From positions 1 to 38,030 of the forward strand of contig CAMBPB010000025.1 of NCBI GenBank assembly GCA_945869465.1: a stretch of DNA of 38,030 bases. The letters are read 5' to 3'. Positions 11,816-18,745 of this stretch are shown here, piece by piece (the stretch's first letter is position 1; each line of letters opens with the position of its first letter). This DNA comes from Prosthecobacter debontii (GTDB lineage Bacteria; Verrucomicrobiota; Verrucomicrobiia; Verrucomicrobiales; Akkermansiaceae). A program made the translations under genes and the position numbers. The notes under the pieces are model-generated. The model saw only the letters and a list, made by a program, of their open reading frames with translations, searched no databases and had not been told where the DNA came from.

Positions 11816-11846
11816 GTGAGCGGCAATTGCAGTGTGAGCGGCAATT
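11816..11846 (-). promoter_or_regulatory. 13-bp direct repeat just upstream of acnA
   Basis: The sequence GTGAGCGGCAATT occurs at 11816-11828 and exactly again at 11834-11846, an 18-bp period. The pair lies 16 to 46 bases upstream of the acnA ATG on its coding strand, so it would be in the promoter or 5' leader. Tandem identical sites at near two helical turns suggest a regulator site. The rest of 11801-12261, between divergent acnA and the exporter gene, shows no gene I can support. Confidence 0.4.
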
Positions 11847-12261
11847 CGGACCATGCCGCGGCGTGAGGTCGGGTGGAGGCTAGCGGGAGCGGGGGATTTG
11901 TCAAAATCTTCGAGTTTTGGCGTGCGTGTCTGCAGATGGCGCAAAGCGGGGATGGTTTCGAGGCGATTTTGACAGAATCATTTGCAGCAGAATCATCCGG
12001 GTTTCCCGGTTGGCCTGTTGGCGAGCCCCGTCAATGGTCAGGCGCTAAATGGGTTGCCGCAAAAACCTGCGCTTCGAGCGAACCCGGCGGTTCGGCTGCG
12101 TGCGCTCCATTCTCCGGGATTTGGAAGGTCATTCACAGCGGACGGATTCCTTTGGACCGCAGACACAACGCGAAGATCGACTATCCGGCCATGCGCGGAA
12201 TTTTGGATTCAGGAAATCGTCAGAATTGATTCGGCGCTGAAGAGTGGGCAGGATGGGCGGC

Positions 12262-12879
12262 ATGAGCGAGTTGTGGGTATTCGCGGGCTTGATCGTGCTC
12301 GGGCAATTCAGCCCGGGGCCGGACATGGTGTTGCTCACGCGCACCGCGCTGCGGGACGGCTCCAAGGCGGGCGTGGAAACGGCGCTTGGGATCGCCTGTG
12401 GTCTGACGGTGCATTCGACCATTGCGGTGGGCGGCGTGGCGGTGGCGTTCCAGCGGTACCCGGCGCTGCGGCGCGTGTTGCAGTGGGTGGCGGCGATCTA
12501 TCTGCTATGGCTGGCTTACGGGATGTTGCGTACGGCCATTGCCGGGTGGCGTGCCGGAGGGATCCGCCAGGCCGCGTTGAAGGAGAACGCGCATCCGGCG
12601 TTTGTGCGCGGATTGTTATGCAATCTGCTCAACCCGAAGGCGGCCTTGTTCCTCGCTGCGGTGTGCGCGCCGTTTCTCGCTGGAACCCATCCGGTCTGGT
12701 GGCCATACGCCATTTGGGGCGTGGTCGTTGGCCTGGGCGTCGGGCTGTGGTCGCTATGGGTGGTCCTGTTGCAATGGCGGCCGTTGCGCCGGGGCTACGA
12801 CCGGGCGGCTGCGTGGATCGACGCGGTGTTCGGCATGGCGCTTGCGGCTCTAGCGGTGGCGCTGGTCAGCGCCGCTTGA
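12262..12879 (+). CDS. LysE/RhtB-family amino-acid exporter
   Basis: A 205-residue inner-membrane protein with about six hydrophobic helices. The family hallmark is at the start: GQFSPGPDMVLLTRTALRDG, where the G-P-[GD]-[PM] turn follows helix one. LLCNLLNPKAALFLAA is the second conserved element, the LNPK motif before a later helix. Members export basic, branched or hydroxylated amino acids and homoserine lactones; the substrate cannot be told here. ATG 12262 is chosen because MSELWVFAGL begins right at helix one and AGGA lies about ten bases upstream; ATG 12253 and GTG 12244 are in-frame alternatives. The gene is divergent from acnA. Confidence 0.9.
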   Translation: MSELWVFAGLIVLGQFSPGPDMVLLTRTALRDGSKAGVETALGIACGLTVHSTIAVGGVAVAFQRYPALRRVLQWVAAIYLLWLAYGMLRTAIAGWRAGGIRQAALKENAHPAFVRGLLCNLLNPKAALFLAAVCAPFLAGTHPVWWPYAIWGVVVGLGVGLWSLWVVLLQWRPLRRGYDRAAAWIDAVFGMALAALAVALVSAA

Positions 12880-12906
12880 GTGGAAACTTCGCGCAGCCAG
12901 CATGAA

Positions 12907-12991
12907 GCGTCCTTTCAGGACGCGCCAGTTCCAGAGGGTCTCTCATCCCGGCACTCCGTCACGGGCTCTTATTAGCCGTCCCGTTGGGACG
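12907..12991. repeat. REP-like cluster of imperfect palindromes
   Basis: Two perfect hairpins, GCGTCCTTTCAGGACGC (12907-12923) and CGTCCCGTTGGGACG (12977-12991), flank a weaker one (CCCGG..CACGGG, about 12947-12965). Their cores share GTCC/GGAC. A cluster of short G-C-rich palindromes just after a gene is the usual form of REP/BIME elements mobilised by RAYT transposases, and such a transposase gene starts at 37925. Confidence 0.55.
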
Positions 12992-13048
12992 ACAAGCCGA
13001 TGTGTGTATCCAGATCAGGGCGATGTCCTAGTCACCAATGCGATCAAA

Positions 13049-13078
13049 AAAGGCCCCGGCCTTGAGGGCGGGGCCTTT
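13049..13078. terminator. Bidirectional terminator between the LysE-type gene and the L,D-transpeptidase gene
   Basis: A perfect 10-bp stem, AAAGGCCCCG with CGGGGCCTTT, closed by a ten-base loop that can pair further (CC-TTGA-GG). A6 precedes it and the T-rich/A-rich flanks suit both strands of the convergent pair. Confidence 0.85.
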
Positions 13079-13109
13079 GAAAAATCCGCCGCGGGGTTTC
13101 CCGACCGGA

Positions 13110-13790
13110 TTACTGATATCTCGGAGCCTTGTGCTGGTTGAAGTAACCGTCACCCAAATACATCGTGCCGGCATAATCCGGAAGCGGTCCCGAATCCGGA
13201 GGCAGCGGGATATTGCCGTAGGTGGCGTCTTCCGGTTGGGAATAGGCGATGCTGACTGGGGTGCCCACCTTCACGAGGCGGAAAAACTTCGGCGCGAGGT
13301 TTTCATGCATGCGGATGCAGCCGTGGGTGCAGGGATGGTGCTTGATCCAGCCGGTGTGGAATCCGTAGTTGGCCTTGAACTCGCACCAGTAAGGCATCGG
13401 CGTGCCTTTGAACGACCAGCCGGACGGCCGCTTGGCGAGGAAGGTTTGTTTCACCTGGCTGCCGTTGTAGGCATAACCGTGGGTGTTCGCCCGGTGTTTG
13501 TGCTCCTTTTTGAAGAGCGTGAAACTGCCGGTGGGTGTGGAGCTGCCAGGCGCGCCGACGGAAACGGGCATCGCAAGCAGAACGTTCGAGCCTTCCATGA
13601 CATAAGTGCGTTGTTTGCTGACCGAAACCTTGACGCGAACGTTGTTGGGGTTGGATGGCAACTTGGTCGGCAGGTCATAGGCGTGATAGGCCGCAAGCCC
13701 GGACCCCCCGGAAATGGTGGACGAACAGGACGGCATGAGGACCACGGCGGAAAGCGCGGCGGCGAGCATGAGGGAAGTTTTGAAATGCAT
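13110..13790 (-). CDS. L,D-transpeptidase (YkuD/ErfK family), putative lipoprotein
   Basis: A 226-residue exported protein. The N terminus MHFKTSLMLAAALSAVVLMP followed by SCSS gives a signal peptide and a near-lipobox with Cys22, so lipid anchoring is likely. The YkuD domain runs from VRVKVSVSKQRTYVM to about VGTPVSIAY. The catalytic motif reads HTGWIKHHPCTHGCIRMHE: a first His, then T-H-G-C-I-R with the nucleophile Cys. Such enzymes form 3-3 cross-links in peptidoglycan or attach lipoproteins. The short insert rich in His and aromatic residues (KKEHKHRANTHGYAY) is a loop. The flanking 13791-14021 segment has no gene I can support. Confidence 0.93.
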   Translation of the reverse strand: MHFKTSLMLAAALSAVVLMPSCSSTISGGSGLAAYHAYDLPTKLPSNPNNVRVKVSVSKQRTYVMEGSNVLLAMPVSVGAPGSSTPTGSFTLFKKEHKHRANTHGYAYNGSQVKQTFLAKRPSGWSFKGTPMPYWCEFKANYGFHTGWIKHHPCTHGCIRMHENLAPKFFRLVKVGTPVSIAYSQPEDATYGNIPLPPDSGPLPDYAGTMYLGDGYFNQHKAPRYQ

Positions 13791-14021
13791 GGTGTGTGGG
13801 ATTGGGGAAAGCGTTGCAGTGTTTCTGCAAAAGGCAAGCCAAGCGAGCGGTGGCCCGACTCATCTGGCCCGCTCCCAGGAATCAACCCGCTGATTGATGA
13901 ACCAAACCGAAGCGACGCGGTAAGGGGCATAGGCAACTTCCGGACCCACGCGGTTTCATCAGCCATCCCGATTAAATTGCCCAATACCCTCTAAGTCAAA
14001 CCAACCGGTCCAGTCCGCTGA

Positions 14022-15314
14022 CTAACCGATCAAGTCGCCGATCGAGCCGAAGTCCGGCGAGAACAAGCGCTTGTAGGTGCGCGCGGCGTAGCCGTCGGTC
14101 ATGCCCGCGAGGAAATCGCAGACCAGCCGCGCGCGGGTCGCTTGCTCGGGAGCGGCCTGGATTTCCGCCGCGGTATCGGCTGGCAGAAGCTGGAAATCCT
14201 GGCCATCGATGGCGCCGCCGGTGACGTAGCGCTCGCCGAGCACCTCCCACAATTGGCGCAGCATCCGGCTACCCTTGTGTTCGAGTTGTTTCAACTGCGG
14301 CGATAGAAACACGACTTCAAACGCAAGGCGCTTGAACAAGGCGCACTCCGCTTTCACCTCGTCATCGATGACGAGGCGATAACGATAGCGGTTCGTCGTG
14401 GCACTGAGGAAATTCACATCCGTTTCCAAGCGGGTGGACTGGATGTAGCGCCCGATGCGCTTGCCGACAAAGGGATCCACGCGCCGGCGCCGGATCGAGC
14501 GCATCAGGTCGCCCAGCGGCGTGCCGGCGCCGATGGGATGTCCGTGTTGTTCCGACCAGCCCTCGATTTTTTCGATGTTGAGAAACCCCGCGCGCACACT
14601 GTCGGATAGATCGTTGAGCGAGTAGGCGGTGTCGTCCGCCCAATCCATCACCTGGCATTCGATGGACTTGAACGTGTCGCGCGCCGCGCCGGGGGTGAGT
14701 TCTAGCGGGAAATCGTGACCGCCCATCGCCCAGTCGAGATGGGCGTGCTGGTCATCGTAGATGAAGTGATGCCCGGGCGCCTTCCCGGTGGAAGTCTTGA
14801 GCTCGCTCCACAGTGATTTGTATTTCAGAATGCCGTCGAGAAACGCGCGGGTGGGGTTCATGCCGCTGCGTTTCGCCGAGAAAATCCGTTCGGTTAGAAG
14901 CCGCAGTGTCTGGGCGTTGCCCTCGAAGCCGCCGTGTTCGCCCATCAGGTGGTTGAGCGTGCGTTCGCCCGCATGGCCGAAAGGCGGATGTCCAAGGTCA
15001 TGCGACAGGCACACGGCCTCGACCAGATCCAGGTCGATGAAAAAATCCTCCGCCAGCGGGCCGGCGGGCCGGGATTTCAGCCAATGGCAGATCGACTTGC
15101 CGATTTGCGCGACCTCCAGTGAATGCGTTAGACGCGTGCGATAGAAATCGTATTCGCCACTCCAGAACACCTGCGTTTTGTTTTGCAGGCGGCGGAAGGT
15201 CGGCGTGTGCAGCACCCGGTCGCGGTCGATTTGGAAGGGCGTCCGGTAGTCGCCCCCGTCGTCTCCGCCGGAGAGCCGTTGGATATCGAATTCCCCGTAA
15301 AAGCGGTTCATCAT
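14022..15314 (-). CDS. dgt: dGTP triphosphohydrolase-like HD-domain protein
   Basis: A protein of 430 residues from ATG 15314 (MMNRFYGEFDIQRL); the frame extends to 15368 but the extra 18 residues are not typical. Dgt proteins cleave dGTP or other dNTPs into nucleoside and triphosphate. The HD metal site is complete: FYRTRLTHSLEVAQIG (His about 62), CLSHDLGHPPFGHAGE (His-Asp about 105) and DWADDTAYSLNDLSD (Asp about 225). The N-terminal TPTFRRLQNKTQVF matches the family. The C-terminal AGMTDGYAARTYKRLF is present. A terminator-shaped hairpin lies 61 bases upstream, so expression may be attenuated or insulated. True substrate (dGTP or a mix) is unknown. Confidence 0.9.
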   Translation of the reverse strand: MMNRFYGEFDIQRLSGGDDGGDYRTPFQIDRDRVLHTPTFRRLQNKTQVFWSGEYDFYRTRLTHSLEVAQIGKSICHWLKSRPAGPLAEDFFIDLDLVEAVCLSHDLGHPPFGHAGERTLNHLMGEHGGFEGNAQTLRLLTERIFSAKRSGMNPTRAFLDGILKYKSLWSELKTSTGKAPGHHFIYDDQHAHLDWAMGGHDFPLELTPGAARDTFKSIECQVMDWADDTAYSLNDLSDSVRAGFLNIEKIEGWSEQHGHPIGAGTPLGDLMRSIRRRRVDPFVGKRIGRYIQSTRLETDVNFLSATTNRYRYRLVIDDEVKAECALFKRLAFEVVFLSPQLKQLEHKGSRMLRQLWEVLGERYVTGGAIDGQDFQLLPADTAAEIQAAPEQATRARLVCDFLAGMTDGYAARTYKRLFSPDFGSIGDLIG

Positions 15315-15374
15315 CGCGCGGAGGATGATCCCGAGGGGCGGCACCGGCAAACTTTTCCTTTGAGGCATTCATCG

Positions 15375-15409
15375 AAAAACAAGGCCTCCCGCCGGAATGA
15401 GAGGCCTTG
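15375..15409 (-). terminator. Rho-independent-type hairpin in the leader of dgt
   Basis: On the minus strand a 9-bp perfect stem (CAAGGCCTC with GAGGCCTTG) and a 12-base loop is followed by TTTTT. It points toward dgt, whose ATG lies 61 bases beyond. No minus-strand gene that it could end is evident in 15410-15636, where the plus-strand DUF4407 gene begins. It may be a leftover of a lost gene or a leader attenuator. Confidence 0.6.
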
Positions 15410-15636
15410 AGAGGAGCCGCCCGATTTGGCCAGAGTCGGCGTGAAAGTCACGCTGATGAGCGTTCCGGGCGTCTTTCCCTGCGCCGGGTCCAAAACACCT
15501 GGGCGGGTTGCGGAACCCTGGGAATTCGGCTGAAATCCGAAATTTGATTGTGAAATTCCACCTGCTTCCGAGTCGTAATGCCCGCTTGATACCGGGTTGA
15601 GCTCCAAGTTTCGTAATTGCCCCACGCCATTTCGCC

Positions 15637-17316
15637 ATGCACCTCTTCAAACGCACGTTTTTCTGGCTCTCCGGAGCCGGCACCGAAACCCTCGAGCAAT
15701 GCCCCACCTGGGAGCAGCGCAAATATGTGGCTTTTGGTGCGACCGTCCTGGTTCCCTGCGCCTTTGCCTTCATCGCCTGCGCTTACGCCCTTTCCACCCT
15801 CACCGACAACGCCCGTGTGATTTATCCGGTCGCCGCGGTGTGGGCCTTCATCATCCTCACCATCGACCGCGCGCTGCTCTCCGGCTACCGGCCATACATG
15901 TCCGTTTTCAGGAAACTCTCGCAATTTTCCCTGCGGGTGGTCGTCGCGGTTCTGATGGGCATCACCATCGCCCACCCGCTCGTGCTGCTGCTGTTCCGCG
16001 ATACCGTGACCACCGTGATCGAAAAGGATCGCGCGGCGGAAATCGAAGTCGTCCGCAGCGGCTTCGCGGGCCAAAAGGAAACGATTCGCAGCCAAACCGA
16101 CGGGCTGGAAACCACCATCGCCGAACAGCGCCAACGTTGGAATGAATCCTTCCAAGCAAGGTTCCTGATGCAGGACAACGAGGATGCGGGCCGCGCCATT
16201 CCGGGCATCACTCCCCAACAGCAAACCGAACTCAAGGCCGCAACCGCCGCGGCCACCGCCCCATTGCGGGACCGGCTCGCAGTGATCGAAACCCAAGCCG
16301 CGGAGCTCACGCCCCAGTTCGCCAAGTTGCAGACCGAATTGGGATTCTGGCAAACCGAGTTCGAACGTGAATTGAACGGCCAGCGTTCCGGCCTCAAAGG
16401 CGAAGGCCCGCGCGCCCGCGCGATCCGCGCGGACCAATTGGAGCCGCGCCGTGAACAGGCCAAACGCATCGGCGGCTTGCTGGAACATCTCTCCGCCGAA
16501 AAAGCCACCCTGCAAACCCAGTCCCGTGAGGCCGAGGCCGCCGCCATCGCCCAGTTTGAGACAACACTCGCCGCCATTGCCGCGAACAACCAAGCCGAAG
16601 CCCAACGCATCGCCGGTCTCAAACAAAAGGTCGAATCCGACCAGGCCGGGCAATTCGTCGGCCAGCAAAATGCCTTGCGCGAGACCATCAAACAACAAAT
16701 CGACACCCGCCTCGCGGAACTTCAGCGGGTCCAGCAAGAACTCGCCGCCCTCGGCTCCGAGGAGTCGGAACGCCTCGCCGCCCTGCGCGCCGAACCTCGC
16801 AAGGACATCCTCACCCAGACCCTGGCACTCCAAACGCTCTTCAAAGCCGGCAGCCAGGGCGGCCAATTCGCCCTTTACACTTATTTCGTTCTAACTCTTC
16901 TATTCATGCTCGTGGACACGATTCCGCTGATCGTGAAATTCTTTACCAAACCCGGACCCTACGACACCCTCGTCGATCGCGATGAGATCATCTTCGACAG
17001 CGAGCACCGCGCCTTCCGCCTGAGCCATCATCGTTACATGGATCAACTCGCCGCCGGCAACCTAATCGCCGTCACCCGCAACCCGCGCCTCGAACACGCG
17101 CTCGTCGATGGCGTCGAACACACCCGCGCCGCCCGCGAGTTCCTCGATTCGCTCATCGAAATGGAAAAAGCTTTCGCCGAGAAAATGAAGATTGAAGAGC
17201 AGACCATCGGCCTCGCCGAGAGCGACAAACGCAGCGCGCTCGAAGCGATCAAGAAACGCTTTTACGACGATCTCCACAACCGCATGGAGCTTTTCTTTTC
17301 CTACGGCCACGCCTGA
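15637..17316 (+). CDS. DUF4407-domain membrane protein with a long coiled coil
   Basis: A 559-residue protein. It starts HLFKRTFFWLSGAGTETLEQ, the usual opening of DUF4407 proteins. Three membrane helices lie at about 30-52, 61-82 and 98-120, then a long Glu/Gln/Arg/Ala-rich coiled coil at about 125-400, and a fourth helix at about 411-433 (YTYFVLTLLFMLVDTIPLIV). The remaining C-terminal part is cytoplasmic if the coiled coil is periplasmic, or the reverse. Residues TIDRALLSGYRPYM after helix two are conserved in the family. The function is unknown; related proteins have been noted near prophage and defence genes, but no such genes are next to this copy. Confidence 0.9.
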   Translation: MHLFKRTFFWLSGAGTETLEQCPTWEQRKYVAFGATVLVPCAFAFIACAYALSTLTDNARVIYPVAAVWAFIILTIDRALLSGYRPYMSVFRKLSQFSLRVVVAVLMGITIAHPLVLLLFRDTVTTVIEKDRAAEIEVVRSGFAGQKETIRSQTDGLETTIAEQRQRWNESFQARFLMQDNEDAGRAIPGITPQQQTELKAATAAATAPLRDRLAVIETQAAELTPQFAKLQTELGFWQTEFERELNGQRSGLKGEGPRARAIRADQLEPRREQAKRIGGLLEHLSAEKATLQTQSREAEAAAIAQFETTLAAIAANNQAEAQRIAGLKQKVESDQAGQFVGQQNALRETIKQQIDTRLAELQRVQQELAALGSEESERLAALRAEPRKDILTQTLALQTLFKAGSQGGQFALYTYFVLTLLFMLVDTIPLIVKFFTKPGPYDTLVDRDEIIFDSEHRAFRLSHHRYMDQLAAGNLIAVTRNPRLEHALVDGVEHTRAAREFLDSLIEMEKAFAEKMKIEEQTIGLAESDKRSALEAIKKRFYDDLHNRMELFFSYGHA

Positions 17317-17362
17317 GAAAGCGTCAAACCGCAGTCCGCGGCCTTCCTCGGAGGCATCGGGG

Positions 17363-17378
17363 CCGGTGAGCTCACCGG
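17363..17378. promoter_or_regulatory. Perfect 16-bp palindrome
   Basis: CCGGTGAGCTCACCGG is its own reverse complement. It lies 47 bases after the DUF4407 stop and just beyond the RHS-like remnant on the other strand. It has no T-run. It could be a protein-binding site or part of a hairpin that insulates the convergent genes. Confidence 0.35.
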
Positions 17379-17382
17379 GACC

Positions 17383-17511
17383 CTAATAAGTCCAGGTGCT
17401 GGTGCGCGGGGTGCCACCGTCTGGATCGACGATTGGTTCGGTCATTTCCCAGCCCCACGGGTCGTTGTTCCAAGTGGCTTGGGTGGCCGAGACCGTGACG
17501 TGGGAGCCGCG
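17383..17511 (-). pseudogene. C-terminal remnant of an RHS/YD-repeat-like protein
   Basis: Directly after the rlmN stop, and in the same frame, the minus strand reads WNNDPWGWEMTEPI followed by DPDGGTPRTSTWTY and a TAG. The pattern 'TEPI-x-DPDG-x-x-x-T-x-TY' is the form of one YD repeat unit from RHS-type wall or toxin-carrier proteins of this phylum. Only about 42 codons survive and no start is present, so it is read as the tail of a lost gene. A readthrough extension of rlmN is a less likely alternative. Confidence 0.4.
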
Positions 17512-18585
17512 TCAGGCGCACTTGGCGCGTTTGCCGGCTTTCAACATGCCGCAGCCGGCGGCCACGTCGATGCCGCGGCGCTGGCGGAAAGTGCAGGGGA
17601 AACCCGCGGCCCGCAGGATTTTCTGGAATGCCTGTCCGGATCCGCTGGCCATTCCGGAAAACCCGCCGGTCGGGTTGAGCGGGATCAGGTTGATGTGGGC
17701 GTCGATGCCTTCCAACAGCTTCGCCAGGCGGGCGGCGGTTTCCGGCGAATCGTTTTTCCCGGCGATCAACGTCCACTCGAAAAAGATCCGGCGGCCGGTC
17801 CTGGTGCCATATTCGCGGCAGGCGGCGATGAGCGTTTCCAGCGGCCAGCGCCGGCTGGCGGGCACCAGCGCGGAGCGTTCCTCTTCGGTCGAGCCATGCA
17901 GGCTGACCGCCAGGCGGAAGGGGCTGTTTTCCGCCGCCATGCGCTGGATGCCCGGCACCACGCCGACTGTGCTAACAGAAATCTTCGAGGGGCCGATGCC
18001 GATGCCGCGCACGTCGGAAATGATGCCGAGAGCGGTCATGACGGCGTCGATGTTGTGGAGCGGTTCGCCCATGCCCATCATGACCAGGTTGCGCAGATGG
18101 CGGCCGGGTTGGATCTGTTGGAGAATCCGGCGGGCGTGCAACACCTGGGCGACGATTTCCCCCGGCCGCAGGTGGCGGACAAACCCCATCTGCCCGGTGG
18201 CGCAAAACACACAACCCATCGCGCAGCCGGCCTGGGTGCTCACGCAAACCGTGTGGCGGCCGTCGTAACCCATCAGCACGGTCTCGATGACCTGCCCGTC
18301 ATTCAGGCGCAGCAGGAACTTCCGCGTCAGCCCGTCGCTGCTGTGGATTTCATCGACCCCTTCCGGGGCATCGAGGAAAAACGGTTTGCCCTCGCCGACG
18401 GATTGTTCGATCCAGCGTTTGAGGGGCGGCAGGAAATTGCGGGCTGCGAGATCGAGCGCGTTTTCGCGGTGGAGGGCCCGCCACAACGACTTCGCATGAT
18501 GCAGGATCACTCCAGATGCCGCCAACACCTCGACCAGCCCGGAAAATCCGAGGTCGTGCAAGGATCGTTGGCCTGCGGCGTTCAT
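17512..18585 (-). CDS. rlmN: 23S rRNA (adenine2503-C2)-methyltransferase, radical SAM
   Basis: A full-length 357-residue radical SAM enzyme that methylates C2 of A2503 in 23S rRNA and also acts on some tRNAs (A37). The cluster-binding motif C121-AMG-C125-VF-C128 is clear, with SAM and catalytic segments VMMGMGEPLHNID, ISVSTVGVVPGI and LAVSLHGSTEEERSAL. The two catalytic cysteines needed by the ping-pong mechanism are present: Cys114 in VCVSTQAG and Cys345 in AAGCGMLKAG. The start at ATG 18585 suits the family. The gene stands alone, 160 bases downstream of the ABC-type gene on the same strand; that gap holds no gene I can support. Confidence 0.96.
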   Translation of the reverse strand: MNAAGQRSLHDLGFSGLVEVLAASGVILHHAKSLWRALHRENALDLAARNFLPPLKRWIEQSVGEGKPFFLDAPEGVDEIHSSDGLTRKFLLRLNDGQVIETVLMGYDGRHTVCVSTQAGCAMGCVFCATGQMGFVRHLRPGEIVAQVLHARRILQQIQPGRHLRNLVMMGMGEPLHNIDAVMTALGIISDVRGIGIGPSKISVSTVGVVPGIQRMAAENSPFRLAVSLHGSTEEERSALVPASRRWPLETLIAACREYGTRTGRRIFFEWTLIAGKNDSPETAARLAKLLEGIDAHINLIPLNPTGGFSGMASGSGQAFQKILRAAGFPCTFRQRRGIDVAAGCGMLKAGKRAKCA

Positions 18586-18745
18586 GCGCGACTCAAACCC
18601 CGGCCACGCCCCCGTTCAAGCCGGGATTTCGCCACCGCCGCGGGCGAATCGATGTCTTGGCTGCACATCAGCTGCGGCAGCGGTGGCTGTCGCCGCATTC
18701 AACAACCTTGGCCGCTCCGATTCCCAATGGTGCCCGCGGTTCAGC

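Noticed and set aside
11873..12261. Open plus-strand frames in the gap between acnA and the LysE-type gene
   Set aside because: They lack starts with ribosome-binding sites and overlap each other; composition is not protein-like enough, and the frame runs into the exporter out of frame.
15448..16866. Long minus-strand frame opposite the DUF4407 gene
   Set aside because: It is antisense shadow: the plus-strand frame has clear membrane helices and family motifs, and the minus frame is low-complexity.
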